Assembly (NCBI GenBank): GCA_029783825.1
Contig: JAREIK010012397.1
Span: forward strand, 62,001 to 126,000
Direction of reading: 5' to 3'
Length of the DNA: 64,000 nucleotides
DNA from: Sapria himalayana
Taxonomy: Eukaryota; Streptophyta; Magnoliopsida; Malpighiales; Rafflesiaceae
Below the pieces are notes generated by a model that worked only from the letters and a program-made list of their open reading frames with translations, made no database searches and was not told the origin of the DNA. Both the position numbers and the translations under genes were made by a program. Of the stretch, positions 12,228-25,690 are shown one piece after another; positions within the stretch are counted from its first letter, which is position 1, and each line of letters opens with the position of its first letter.

Positions 12228-14150
12228 TTTGAAAAAATATCAAAAATAAATTTTTTGTTATTTCATTATTTAATTAAAAGCTATAAACCATTAAATGCAT
12301 AAATACTTAAATCAATAACTTCTAAATCTCAAAAACCCTAAATAGTTAATATTTTTAAATAGGTATATCCTAAATAATAAATAATAAATCTCATATTTAT
12401 TTTTTTCATTATAATTTTAAATATTCATTTTAATTATTTATTTGTTTATTTTTATATAAATATTAAATACAAAATAAATTATAAGTTAGAAAAATATAAT
12501 TATATAAATTATTTTTCAACAAAAAAATATGATAAACTTATTAAAAGAAGAAAAAATTAAAAACAAAAAATTATTATATAGTAATATATTTTTCTTTGTT
12601 TCTGAATCATTTTAGGTTTTGTAATTATATTTTAATTGATATCTAACTAATTAATAATAGATTATTAATTTATTTTTTGATCATTATTAGAATATTTATC
12701 AATAAATATATTTATATTTAATTTATAAGATATATAAATTTAATAATTATTATAACTAAATATTGTATTCACTTTTGAAAAAAAATTTAAAAATATTATA
12801 TTTTCAAAGATTATAACCATTGAACATGTGACAAAAAGAAAATAAAATATTTTTTTATTATTTTATTGTTTAAATAAAACCTATAAATCACTAAATGCCT
12901 AAATACTTAAATCACTAAACTACAAAATACCTATTCCCCTATATAGATAATCGTTTAAATGGGTATATCCTAAATAATAATTAATAAATCTCATTTTAAT
13001 TTGTTTTCATTTTAATTTAAAAAATTTATTTGGATTGTTTAGTTTTTTATTTATATATATATATATTAATTATAAAATAAATTATGAGTTAAAAATATAA
13101 TTTATAAAAATTATTTTTCATCAAAATATAGATAAGCTTATAACAAACATGAAAATTTAAAAACAAATAATTATTATTTAGTGATATATTTTGCTTTGCT
13201 TTTGAATCATTTTAGGTTTTGATATTATATTTTAAGTAATATCAGTCTTATTCATAATAGATTTTTAATTTATTTTTTGATAATTATTAGAATATCTATC
13301 AACAAAATTGTTTATATTAAATTTATATGATATATAATTATTATGATTATTATGAATACATAATTATTCACTTTTGAAAAAAATTTAAAAATTATTATAT
13401 TTTCAAAGATTTTAATCTTAAAAAATGAGAAAGAATACATAAAATAAATTTTTTGTTATTTCTTTTTTAAATAAAACCTATAGACTTCTAAATGTTTACT
13501 TACTTAAATCAGTAGCTCATAAACCCCGAAACCCATATATACATAAACCTTATAACAGCTTTATACTACTTAATAAATAATAAATCTAATTTTTATTTCT
13601 ATTTATTATAATTTGAAATATTCATTTTAATTATTTATATTTTAATATTTATAAAAATTAATTACAAAATAAATTACGAGAGAGACAAATATTATTTAAA
13701 TAATTTATATTTAATCATAAGAAAATATAAGCTTATAAAAAGATGGAAAATTTTAAAAATTAAATATTATTATTTAGTAATATATTTTTATTTGATTTTG
13801 AATCATTTTGTGTTACGTAAATATAATTTAATTAATATTTTTATTATTAATAATAGTTTATTAATTTAATTTTTGATCATTATTATAATATCTATCATTA
13901 AAATTATTTATATTCTATTTATATGATATATAATTAATAAGATTAATATAATTATACATGGTATTCACATTTCAAAAGATTTTAAAAAGTCTTTTATTTT
14001 TAAAGGTTATAACCTTTCAAAATAAAAAAAAATTATTTTTATTATATAAATAAAACCTATATACCACTAAATGCCTAAAAACATAAATAGCTAAGCTCCT
14101 AAATAACAAAACCCCTAAATAATCGATCCATTAACCCGGTATACCATATA

Positions 14151-14725
14151 TAATTTTTGGGCAATTGTGCTTCCACGGTAGTGAGATTGAGATACAGAAA
14201 CACAGAAGCAACAGAAAACAAGAAATAATTATATCCCAATTCAGCAACCATCCATGATAGAATCAAAAAATGACAAATTAACATCAAAAATAACGTGGTT
14301 CCCTAGTCGCTTAGTACGACTAGCTAAATCCACCAGAAAATTCTTATGCATTATAGATTAAAGCAACAGAAATGTCTTACAGTATACCGCAGACTGAATA
14401 GTCATGATAAATAGAATAGAGAGAAGAAAGAGAGATGATAAACAGTTCCACGGCTCCAAAAATAGCCAACCAAAAATAAAATTACTAAACATTTATATTA
14501 AAATTTCTCTCGGTTTATTTAACCCGAGCGGGTCGGATCATGAGATGGGTCAGGCTCTGCTTCAATTTCGACCCGGTGTCCGTTCAGCAAGACCTCTGTT
14601 ATTGTGCTACTGCTACATCCCCGGCCTCTTGATATATCTTTTTCTGCACTTACATGAAAATATTAAAAAAGAATAAATATTTGGTTATACTAACAGATTA
14701 TCAAAAAATAAATTACATATACAGC
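14151..14725. other. Island C (left-arm copy), non-satellite sequence
   Basis: A block of about 575 bp with ordinary base composition, including a G+C-rich stretch near 14,520-14,640. It sits between the GTATACC box and the AATAATAAAT box of one monomer with almost no monomer sequence lost, so it looks like a simple insertion. CATATA occurs on both flanks (14,145-14,150 and 14,716-14,721), a weak candidate target-site duplication given the A+T bias. An open frame of 90 codons (14,404-14,676) is not preserved in the right-arm copy. No protein family was recognised. It may be a fragment of a plant gene or an unknown transposon. Confidence 0.72.
14303..14323. other. Short hairpin in island C
   Basis: CTAGTCG at 14,303-14,309 and CGACTAG at 14,317-14,323 are exact inverted repeats around a 7-base loop. 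The structure is retained in the right-arm copy near 35,768-35,788. Helitron ends carry a hairpin before CTRR, but the sequence beyond this one does not end that way, so I do not assign it. Confidence 0.45.
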
Positions 14726-16799
14726 AATAATAAATGTTAAATCTCATTTTAATTTGTATTCATTATAATTTTAAATATTCATTTTAAATATTTATTAGTT
14801 TATTTTTTATATAAATATTAATTACAAAATAAATAATTAGTCAGACAAATATAATATTAATAATTTACTTTTAATAAAAAAAATATAATCTTATAAAAAG
14901 AATTAAAATTTAAAAACAAAAAATTATTATTTAGTAATAAATTTTACATTGATTTTGAATCTTTATAGGTTTTGTAATTATATTTTAATTTATATCTATC
15001 ATATTAATAATAGTTTATTAATTTATTTTTTGATAATTGATATCATATCTATTAATAAAATTATTTATAATTAGTTTATATTATATATATTTATCATGAT
15101 TATTATTACTAAATATTATATTCACATTTTAAAAAAAAATTAAATTTATTATATTTTCAAATGTTATAACCTTAGAAAATGTGAAAAAATAACAAAAATA
15201 ATTTTTTTGTTATTTCAATAACTCCAAAATTTCGAAAACCCTAAATAGATAATCATTTTAAACCGGTATACACTAAATAATAAATAATAAATAATAAATC
15301 TCAATATTATTAATTTCATTATAATTTAAAATATTCATTTTAATTATTTATTCGTTTATTTTTATATAATTATTAAGTACAGAATAAATTGAGTTTGAGA
15401 AATATAATTTATTTAATTATTTTTCATCAAAAAAATATAGATAAATTTTTAAAAGAAAGAAAATTCAAAACAAAAAATTATTATATAGTAATATATTTTG
15501 CATTATTTCTGAATCATTCTAGGTTTTGTAATTATATTTTAATTAGTATGTATCTTATTAATAATAGATTATAAATTTATTTTTTGATCATTACTAGAAT
15601 ATTTATCAATAAAAATATTTATATTAAATTTATATGATATATAAATATAATGATTATTATAACTAAATATTATATTTACATTTGAAAATAATTTAAAAAT
15701 TATTATATTTTTAAAGGTTATCATCTTTGAAAATGAGATAAAATCACAAAAATAAATATTTTGTTTTTTTATTATTTATATAAAACCTATAAACTACTAA
15801 ATGCCTAAACGCTTAAAACATTAAACTTCTAAACCCCAAAACCCTTAAATACTTAATCATTTAAAGCATCTTTAAAGGTTTAAGTATTTATAAATAATAT
15901 TTAAATATCTATCAATAAATAATAATTTATTAATTTATTTTTTGATCATTATTATATTTATATTTATATTTAGTTTTATCAATAAAATTCTCTATTTTTA
16001 ATTTAAATGATATATAATTATTAAGTTAATTATAACTAAATATTGTTTTCATATTTGAAAAAAATATAAAAATTATTATATTTATAAATTTTATAACCTT
16101 TAAAATTGATAAAAAATTTGAAAAATATTTTCTTTGTTATTTCATTATAAAAATAAAACATATAAACTATTAAATGTTTAAACACTTAAATCACTAAACT
16201 CCTAAACTCCTAAATACTTAAACCATTAAACTAGTATAACCTAAATAATTAATCATAAATCTCATTTTTATTTGTATTCATTATAATTTTAATACTCATT
16301 TTAATTATTTATTAGTTTATTTTTATAGAAATATTAATTGCAAAATAAAATTATGAATGAGACAAATATAATTAAAATAATTTATCTTTATAAAAAAAAT
16401 TTATAAGCTTATAAAAAGAATCAAAAATTTAAAAATAAAAAATTATTATTTAGTAATATATTTTACTTTGATTTGAATCATTTTAGGTTTTGCAAATATA
16501 TTTTAATTAATATCTATCTTATTAATAATAGTTTATTAATCTATTTTATGATCAGTATTATGATATCGATCAATAAAATTCTTTATATTGAATTTACATG
16601 ATATTTAATTTTTATGATTATTATAATTAAATATTGTATTAACATTTGAAAAAAAATTAAAAATTATAATATTTTCAATGGTTATAACCTTGAAAATGAG
16701 AAAAAATCATAAAAATAATTTTTTTATTATTTAATTATTTAAATAAAACCTATAAATGACAAAATACCTAAATACTTAAATTACTAAACTCCTAAATCC
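14726..16799 (+). repeat. A+T-rich satellite array, plus orientation (between islands C and A)
   Basis: Between three and four monomers, some internally shortened. The 8-bp block near 15,220-15,260 has lost most of its octamers, and the monomer at 15,846-15,960 is rearranged. The array stops inside an 8-bp block at about 16,800, where island A begins. The mirror is 33,299-35,385. Confidence 0.85.
15846..15889. other. Fold-back junction in the satellite
   Basis: AAATACTTAATCATTTAAAG is followed by a partly complementary CTTTAAAGGTTTAAGTATTT, an imperfect hairpin made of part of the 8-bp block and its inverse. The GTATACC and following boxes are then missing up to about 15,960. The mirror is near 34,205-34,245. 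It looks like a small inversion or template switch fixed before the arms were duplicated. Confidence 0.5.
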
Positions 16800-18078
16800 T
16801 GATACTACTACACCACACACACATAGCGATGGACCACAGTACACACGTTCACATATTCTTGTCCATTTTGCTGTAGCATTTAGAGGGGCCAGCAAGTCCT
16901 GGAAGCATCTAGAAGTATGGGCCACTAGCTTGTAGAGGGCCCCACTAGCTAGCCGGGATGATAACATTCAGACAACCGAGGAGACCGAGCAAAGTGGTCG
17001 AGAGTAAACCCAGGAGTAGCTAGGAGTGGGTCCCACTAACCATATCAGGCAGCTAGAGGGCCACCCAACCGTCGCCCAACAGGAGTAGCGGGTAATCCAT
17101 GATTAATTGGAGAGCCGGCAAAATTCGAAGCATCACCAAATAGGGCTATTAAGTAATGGAGTCCAGACCAGCCACACGGGAGCGAAAGATTCAAACTTGT
17201 AGTTTATGTTTGTAATCTTATTTGTATTTTTGACTTTGTATGCACCATGTACTTGTAGAGATGGATCATGACATACTCTCACACACAATCTTGTATGTTC
17301 TCTATGTAGCATGCAAAGAAGGCAACTGGACCCATGAAAATCTTTAAGTGGGCCCCACTAATGCATTTTGTAAATACACATTAGGCGATGCTACACTCTC
17401 AGGAGCAGCAGACCCATCTTTATAGCATTTTATAATTTTACTTGTATTCTAGCTTGGTTGTACGCATAGATAATTAGACTATGAGATGGACCTCATCACA
17501 CATGCACACCGATGCATGCATTTTTTTTATATTTTGTCGGTGCAACATATAGCCACTTCTTGGAGCTCGAGGAGGAAACATTCTAATCCAAGAGATACTC
17601 TTTTAAGGATCATTGGAGCAAAAGAATGTGGAATTCAAAGGTGAGAATGAATCGACAAAGTTCCATAGATATGGACTTGGTGGATTTATGGGTATTCAGT
17701 TTTACATGTATTCCATTACATAGCAATGACATAGGCAAACGCTTGATGCTGCATTTCACACACATGCACAATCTTATATTTGCATAGTTTTAATATGGTG
17801 CATCATTCAGGTTCCTCCAAAAGGTTTGGACAAATCCGAATGGAAAGGATGTAGTGCGCATAATGACTCAATGCCAACTCTGAAGTCCGGAAATGCCAGT
17901 TGATTTTAGTTGTATTCGTATGCTTCGAATTATTAGGCATTATGTTTTTTTATGCATTTTATGCATAGAATCATTAAGGTGCATAGGATTTTGTGGGCTG
18001 ACCTAAATTAGTTAGCTTTTTAGTCTCTTGTAAGTTGTGTGCCTAAATGATAATAAAGTGTGTATTTTCCAAAAAAAA
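16800..18078 (+). pseudogene. Island A1: possible retrocopied transcript with AATAAA and a poly-A tail
   Basis: About 1.28 kb of mixed-composition DNA, unlike the satellite. Its right end reads AATAAAGTGTGTATTTTCC followed by eight A residues (18,071-18,078), the arrangement of a polyadenylated RNA 3' end, so the parent transcript would run left to right. No open frame of useful length exists on that strand. A 63-codon frame on the opposite strand (16,776-16,967) is present in both arms but differs at three residues and lies antisense to the tail. No domain was recognised. Alternatives are a solo LTR or other non-coding transposon remnant. The mirror copy is 32,019-33,298. Confidence 0.4.
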
Positions 18079-18158
18079 CCATAAACCCTAAACTTTAAAT
18101 CCTAAACCTTAAACCATAAACTATAACCCTAATCCATAAACCCTAAATCCTAAATATC
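18079..18158 (+). repeat. Degenerate telomere-like tract
   Basis: Directly after the poly-A run come about eleven units resembling plant telomere repeat: ATAAACCCTAAACTTTAAAT and similar, with AACCCTA appearing intact in places. The unit length varies between 6 and 9 bp, unlike the strict 8-bp register of the satellite block. The mirror tract is 31,941-32,018. Confidence 0.6.
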
Positions 18159-18480
18159 ATGCTTTGCACTTTTATAATCAAATGACTAAGTGTTAAATTT
18201 AAATTGAAATTCACAACTTTTAGGAATGTCACAGATTTATCTTTTTGTATATGTAACACAAAGTCATGACTCAAGGGGTGAGTTATGGTTTCAATCTCTT
18301 TCTTGCTTTAGATTATTGTAGCATTAGAAATGGTCATGATTGTATATTTTGTCTCTAGAACACAAAATCATATCGATGAGAATATGCCATAATTTGTGTC
18401 TCTCTATTGAACATATTTAATCATATTTAATCACTATAATATATTGTTATGCCTAAATTTAATTATTATTACTAATTTTT
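18159..18480. other. Island A3: unique sequence joining the telomere-like tract to the satellite
   Basis: About 320 bp with no reading frame and no recognised family. It ends at about 18,480, where satellite of opposite (minus) orientation starts at the 26-bp core. Island A as a whole (A1, telomere-like tract, A3) therefore sits exactly where the array changes orientation. The mirror is 31,620-31,940. Confidence 0.65.
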
Positions 18481-21400
18481 ATTTTTATTTATTATATTTT
18501 CAAAGGTTATTACATTTGAAAATATAATAATTTTTAATTTTTTTTCAAATGCAAATATAATATTAAGTTATAATAATATTAAAAATTATAAGTCATTTAA
18601 ATTCAATGTAAATAATAATATTGCTAGATATTATAATAATGATCAAAAAAAATTTAATAAACTATTATTAATACAATAGATATTATTTAAAATATATTTG
18701 AAAAATCTAAATTTATTCAAAATCAACATAAAATATATTACTATATAATAATTTTTTAATGTTTGGCTTTTTTTATAAGTTTATATTTTTGTTTTTAAAA
18801 AATAAATTATTTAACTTATATTTTTTTACACATAATTTATTTTGTAATTTATAATTATATAATAATAAACTAATAAATAATTAAAATGAATATTTAAAAT
18901 TCTAATGAATGCAAATAAAATTGGGATTTATTATTTATTATTCACGATATACTGGTTTAATGGTTTTAGTATTTTGGTGTTTTGTGGTTTAGGAGTTTAG
19001 TGATTTAATTGTTTAGACCTTTAGTGATTTATAGTTTTTTTTTAAGAATGAAATAACAAAAAATTTAATTTTATGATTTTTTTTATTTTTTGAAGGTTGT
19101 AACCTTTGAAAATATAATAATTTTTTATTTTTTTTAAATGTGAATATATTATTTAGTTATAATAATCTTAATAATTTTATATAATGTAAACTAAATATAA
19201 ATAATTTTATTAATAAATATTATAATAATGATCAATAAATTAATCAATAAACTAGTATTAATAAGAATGATATAAATTAAAATATTATTATAAAATTTAA
19301 AATGATTCAAAATAAAAATAAGATATATTAATAAAAAATAATTTTTTATTTTTAAAATTTTGCCTCTTTTTATAAGCACATATATTTTTTTGATGAAAAA
19401 TAAATTATTTAAATTTTATCTGTCTCACATATAATTTATTTTGTAATTAATATTTAGATAAAAATAAATTGATAAATAATTAAAATGAATATTTAAAATT
19501 ATAATGAATACTAATAAAAATGAGAATTATGATTTATTATTTAGACTATACTAATTTATGTTTTGAGTATTTATGAGCTTCGGGGATTAAGAGTTTAGTC
19601 ATTTTAATATTTAGACATTTAGTGGTTTATAGATTTTATTTAAAAAATAAAATAAAAAAAAAGTATTTTTGTTATTTTTTCTCATTTTTCAATGTTATAA
19701 CCTTTGAAAATATAATAATTTTTAATTTTTTTTTGAAAAGTGAATACAATATGAAGTTAATAATCATAATAATTAAATATCATATAAATTCAATATAAAT
19801 TATTTTATTTGCACATATTATAATAATGATCATAAAAAAATAATAAACAATTATTAATAAGATAAATATTGTTTAAAATATATTTGCAAAACCTAAAATG
19901 ATTCAAAATCAAAGTGAAATATTTTACTAAATATTAATTTTAAATTTTTAAATTTTTGTATCCATTTTTATGCTTATATATTTTTTTATGAAAAATAAAT
20001 TTTTTAAATTATATTTATCTCACTAATAATTTATTTTTTAATTTATATCTCTATAAAAATAAACTAATAAATAATTAAGATGTATGTTTAAAATTATAAT
20101 TAATACTAATAAAAATAAGATTTATTATTTATTAGATATAGTATCCCGTTTTAATTGTTAAATTATTTAGGGGTTTTTTCGTTTAAAAGTTACAAATTTA
20201 TGTTTTAGGCATTTAGTGGTTGATAGGTTTTATTTATATAATAAAGATAAAAAAAAATTTTTTTGATTTTTTTTGATTTTCAAAGTTTATTACCATTGAA
20301 AATAAAATAATTTTTAAATTTGTTGATATGTGAATACCATGTATAATTATATTAATATTAATAATTATATATCATATAAATTAAATATAAATAATTTTAA
20401 TGATAGATATTATAATAATGATCAAAAATTAAATTAACAAACTATTATTAAAACTCTAACTATTAATTAAAATATATTTACATAACACAAAATGATTCAA
20501 AATCAAACCGAAATATATTACTAAATAATAATATTTAATTTTTAAATTTTTCCTTCTTTTTTTAAGCTTATATTTTCTTTGATTAAATATAAATTAGTTA
20601 AATATTATTTGTTTCATTCGAAATTTATTTAGAATTAATTTTTCTAAAAAATTAAACTATAAATAATTAAAATGAATATTTAAAATTTAATAAATAGAAA
20701 TATAAATGAGATTTATTATTTAATAAGTAAAATATAGCCATTAAATTGTTTATGTATTTACGGGTTTCGGGGTTTAAGAGCTTACTGATTTAAGTAAGTA
20801 ATCATCTAATGATCTATAAGTTTTATTTAAAAAAATAAAATAACTAAAAAATTTTTTTTAATATTTTTTCTAATTTTTTAAGGTTATAACTTTTGAAAAT
20901 ATAATAGTTTTTAAAATTTTTTCAAAAGTGAATAAAATATTTATTTGTAATAATAATAATTATTATATATCATATAAATTCAATATAAACAATTCTATTG
21001 ATAGATATTCTAATAATTATCAAAACATAAATTAAAAATCTATTATGAATAAGATTGATAATACTTAAAATATAATATCAAAACCTAAAATGATTCAAAA
21101 GTAAAGCAAAATATATTACTAAATAATAATTATTTGTTTTGAAATTTATATTCTTTTTATAAGTTTATCTATTTTTTGATGAAAAATAATTTTTATAAAT
21201 TATATTTTTAACACATAATTTATTTTATAATTAATACAGATATACAAATAAAAAACTAAAAATCAAAATAATTTTTTAAATTATAATGAAAACAAATAAA
21301 ATTGAGATTTATTAATTATTTTTAGTGTATACCGGTTTAAGAATTATCTATATTGGGGTATCGGGATTTTGTAGTTTAGTTATTTAAATGCTTAGGAATT

Positions 21401-24400
21401 TAGTGGTGTATAGGTTTATATTTAAACAATAGAATAACAAAGAAAAAATATTTTTTTTTATTTTTTCACATATTCAAAGGTTATAATCTTTGAAAATATA
21501 ATAACTTTAAAATTTTTTCAAAAGTGAATATAATATTTAGTTATAATAATCATTATATTTATATATCATATAAATTTAATATAAACATTTATATTGAAAA
21601 ATATTCTAATAATGATGAAAAAATAACTTAATAATCTATTATTAATAAGAAAGATATCAATTAAAATATATTTAGAAAACCTAAAATGATTCAAAAGCAA
21701 ATCAAAAAATATTACTATACAATAATTTTTTGTTTTGAAATTTTTTTTTCTTTTAAAAAGTTTATCTATAATTTTTTTATGAAAAGTAATTTATATAATT
21801 TATATTTGGGTAACTTATAAATTATTTTGTAATTAATAATTATATAAAATTAAACAAATAAATAATTAAAATAAATATTTAAAATTATATATAAAAAAAT
21901 GAGATATATTATTTATTATTTAGGGTAAACCAGTCTACTTTAAATTAGATCTGTCTTACTAATAATTTATTTTGTATTTAATATTTCTATAAAAATAAAC
22001 TGAAAATTAATTAAAAAAAAATTAAAATTATACTGAATAAAAATTAAAATGATATTTATGATTTATTATTAATGTATACTAGTTTAATGGTTTAAGTATT
22101 TAAAGGTTTTGTCTTTTAGAAGTTTAGTGATTTTGGTTTTTATGCATTTAGTGGTTTATAGGTTCTATTTAATAAATAAAATTACAATAAATAAATTTGT
22201 AATTTTTTCTCATTTTCATAGGTTATAACCTTTGAAAATATAATAATATTTAAAAATTTTGGAAATGTGAATATAATATTTACTTATAATAATATTAGTA
22301 ATTATATATGATATAAATTCAATATAAATAATTTTATTGATAGATATTATAATAATGATCAAAAATTAAATTAATAAACTACTAATAATAAGATAGATAT
22401 TAATTAAAAAATCTTTATAAAACACAAATTGATTCAAAATTAAAGTACAATATATTATTGGATAATAATTTTTAATTTTTAAATTTTTACTACTTTAATA
22501 AGAATATATATTTTTTTGATTAAAAATAAATTAATTATTTTGTATTATATAGTAGTTTAATGGTTTGTGTATTTAGGTATTATGGTGTTTAGGTGTTTAC
22601 TGATATAATTGTGTATGCACTTATGATTTATAGGTTTTATTTAAAAAATAAAATAACAAAACATTTATTTTTTTATTTTTTGATATTTTCAAAGGTTATA
22701 ACCGTTGAAAATATAATAATTTTTAAAATTTTTTCAAAAGTGAATTCAATATTTAGTTATAATAATCATTATATTTATATATCATATAAATTCATCATAA
22801 ACAATTTTAGTGATAAATATTCTAATAATGATAAAAAAAATAATTTAATAATCTATTATTAATAAGATAGATATCAATTAAAATATAATTACAAAACATA
22901 AAATTATTCATAAGTAAAGCAAAATATATTACTATATAATAATTTTTTGTTTAGAATTTTTTTTTATTTTAAAAAATTTATCTATATTCTTTTGATTGAA
23001 ATAATTTACATAAACTATATTTGCTAATTCATAATTTATTTTTTAATTAATATTTATATAAAAATAAAAAATTAATAATTAAAATGAATATTTAAAATTA
23101 TAATGAAAAAAAATAAGATTTATTATTTATTATTTAGGGTATACTGGTTTAATTTAAGTTATATCTGTCTCACTAATTATTTATTTTGTAATTAATATTT
23201 CGATAAAAATATACCGATAAATAATTAATATAAAAATTTAAAATTATACTAAATAAAAATTAAAATGAGATTTATGATTTATTATTAATGTATACCAGTT
23301 TTATAGTTTAAGTAATTTGAGGTTTTGTTGTTTAGGAGTTTAGTGATTTATGTTTTTAGGCTTTTAGTGATTTATAGGTTTAATTTAAATAATAAAATAA
23401 CAAAAAAAATTTGTAATTTTTTGTAATTTTCAAATGTTATAACCTTTTAAAATTTTAATAATATTTAATTTTTTTTTGAAATTTGAATACAATATTTAGT
23501 TATAATAATTTTAATAATATTATATCATATAAAATAATATAGACAATTTTATTGATAGATATTATAATAATGATCTAAAATTAAAATTAATAAACTATTT
23601 ATAATAAGATCGGTATTACTTAAAAAATATTTACAAAACCCAAATTGATTCAACATAAAGTAAATTATATTAGTTGATAATAATTTTTATTTTAATAATA
23701 CTTCTTTTAAAAGCATGTATATATTTTTTGATTAAAAATAAATTATTTAAATTATATATGTCGCACTCATAATTTATTTTGTAATAAAAATTTCGATAAA
23801 AATAAACTAATAAATACTTAAAATGAATATTTAAAATTATAATAAATAGAATTAAAAATTAGATTTATTAATTATTAAGTAGTATATAGCGGTTTAATGG
23901 TTTATGTATTTTGGCATTATGGGATTTAGGAGTTTACTGATTTAACTGTGCATGCATTCAGTGGTTTATAGGTGTTATTTTAAAAAAATATCAAAAAATT
24001 TACTTTTTTTATTTTTTGATATTTTCTAAGGTTATTTCCTTTGAAAATATAATAATTTTTAAATTTTTTTCAAAAGTGAATACAATATTTAGTTATATTA
24101 ATCATTTTATTTATATATCATATAAATTCAATATAAACAATTTTATTGATAAATATTCTAATAATGATCAAAAAATAATAATAATCTATTATTAATAATA
24201 TATATCGATTAAATTATAATTACAAAACCTAAAATGATTCAGAAGGAAAAGCAAAATATTTACTATATAATAATTTTTTGTTTTGAAATTTTTCTTTATT
24301 TTAAAAAGTTTATCAATAATTTTTTGATGAAAAAAAATTTATATAAATTATATTTGTCTAACCCAATTTATTTTGTAATTAATATTTATAGATAATTAAT

Positions 24401-24841
24401 TAATTAATTAATTAAAATGAATATTTAAAATTATAATAAAAAATTGAGATTTATTATTTATTATATAGGGTATACTGGTTTAAAATGATTATCTATTTAG
24501 GGTTTTCGAGATTTAGGAGTTACTAATTTAAGAATTTAGGCATTTAGTGGTTTATATAATTTATTTAAACAATGAAATAACAAAAAAATTATTTTTGATA
24601 TTTTTTCACATTTTCAAAGGTTAAAAAATTTGACAATATAATCACTGTAATTCTATATAATATAAACTAATTATGAATAATTTTATTGATAGATATGATA
24701 TCAATTATCAAAAAATAAATTAATAAACTATTATTAATATGATAGATATAGATTAAAATATAATTACAAAACCTAAAATGATTCGAAATCAATGTAAAAT
24801 TTATTACTAAATAATAATTTTTTGTTTTTAAATTTTTACTT
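18481..24841 (-). repeat. A+T-rich satellite array, minus orientation (left arm, inner block)
   Basis: About ten to eleven monomers, reverse complement of the orientation used up to 16,800. The core reads within CAAAGGTTATAACCTTTGAA variants, and the 8-bp block reads as GTTTAG octamers. The 62-codon frame at 19,191-19,379 is identical to one at 30,718-30,906 and nearly identical to one at 59,338-59,526. These are copies of one monomer variant, not a gene. Confidence 0.87.
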
Positions 24842-25690
24842 CTAAATAAAAAATTTAAAAACAAAAAATTATTATTTAGTAATAAATTTTACATTGATTT
24901 CGAATCATTTTAGGTTTTGTAATTATATTTTAATCTATATCTATCATATTAATAATAGTTTATTAATTTATTTTTTGATAATTGATATCATATCTATCAA
25001 TAAAATTATTCATAATTAGTTTATATTATATAGAATTACATGATTATATTGTCAAATTTTTTAACCTTTGAAAATGTGAAAAAATATCAAAAATAATTTT
25101 TTTGTTATTTCATTGTTTAAATAAATTATATAAACCACTAAATGCCTAAATTCTTAAATTAGTAACTCCTAAATCTCGAAAACCCTAAATAGATAATCAT
25201 TTTAAACCAGTATACCCTATATAATAAATAAAAAATTGAGATTTATTATTTATTATATAGGGTATACTGGTTTAAAATGATTATCTATTTAGGGTTTTCG
25301 AGATTTAGGAGTTACTAATTTAAGAATTTAGGCATTTAGTGGTTTATATATTTATTTAAACCACTAATGCCTAAATTCTTAAATTAGTAACTCCTAAATC
25401 TCGAAAACCCTAAATAGATAATCATTTTAACCAGTATACCCTATATTAAAAATTGAGATTTATTATTTATTATATAGGGTATACTGGTTTAAAATGATTT
25501 ATCTATTTAGGGTTTTCGAGATTTAGGAGTTACTAATTTAAGAATTTAGGCATTTAGTGGTTTTAAATAAATTATATAAACCACTAAATGCCTAAATTCT
25601 TAAATTAGTAACTCCTAAATCTTGAAAACCCTAAATAGATAATCATTTTAAACCAGTATACCCTATATAATAAATAATAAATCTCAATTT
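24440..25690. repeat. Centre of the giant palindrome: six alternating inverted copies
   Basis: A fragment of about 115 bp, running from the GTATACC box through a shortened 8-bp block (with TTCTTAAATTAGTAACTCCT), occurs as minus (24,445-24,560), plus (25,120-25,232), minus (25,235-25,350), plus (25,355-25,447), minus (25,450-25,563) and plus (25,570-25,685). Copies are almost identical. Symmetry points fall near 24,843, 25,233, 25,352, 25,447 and 25,567. The first is the axis of a palindrome with arms of about 390 bp that differ by only about a base or two in the stretch compared. Outside 24,440 and 25,690 the two 25-kb arms pair directly, each beginning with a repeated TTAA run. Confidence 0.85.
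24824..24862. other. Axis of the 390-bp central hairpin
   Basis: GTTTTTAAATTTTTACTTCT is followed by AAATAAAAAATTTAAAAAC: the arms meet with at most a few unpaired bases. Such a near-spacerless axis can extrude as a hairpin or cruciform and is a known trouble spot for replication and for sequencing. Confidence 0.7.

Larger units (their letters stand above)
2979..14150 (+). repeat. A+T-rich satellite array, plus orientation (left arm, main block)
   Basis: Roughly eighteen monomers. The 26-bp core starts near 4,344, 4,942, 5,539 and 6,130, giving spacings of 598, 597 and 591 bp, with occasional short units (547 bp to 6,677). Similar monomer variants recur in ordered sets: the segment around 6,680-7,560 resembles one around 9,650, offset about 2,970 bp (five monomers), and again 60,200-61,080. 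This is partial higher-order structure. Short open frames occur, such as 4,737-4,964 and 11,997-12,224, made almost entirely of I, N, Y, L, F and K; they arise from the A+T-rich monomer and are not called as genes. Confidence 0.88.

Noticed and set aside
14404..14676. 90-codon open frame in island C
   Set aside because: Not open in the right-arm copy; composition looks like untranslated or intron sequence.
16776..16967. 63-codon minus-strand frame, also at 33,130-33,321
   Set aside because: Its presence in both arms follows from the palindrome. All three residue differences change the amino acid, it starts in satellite sequence, and it runs antisense to the apparent poly-A tail.
24440..25690. 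Pure sequencing fold-back artefact as the explanation for the whole palindrome
   Set aside because: The arms differ by substitutions spread over their length and by a 192-bp duplication, which a single fold-back read would not give. An artefact limited to the central 1.2 kb cannot be excluded from sequence alone.
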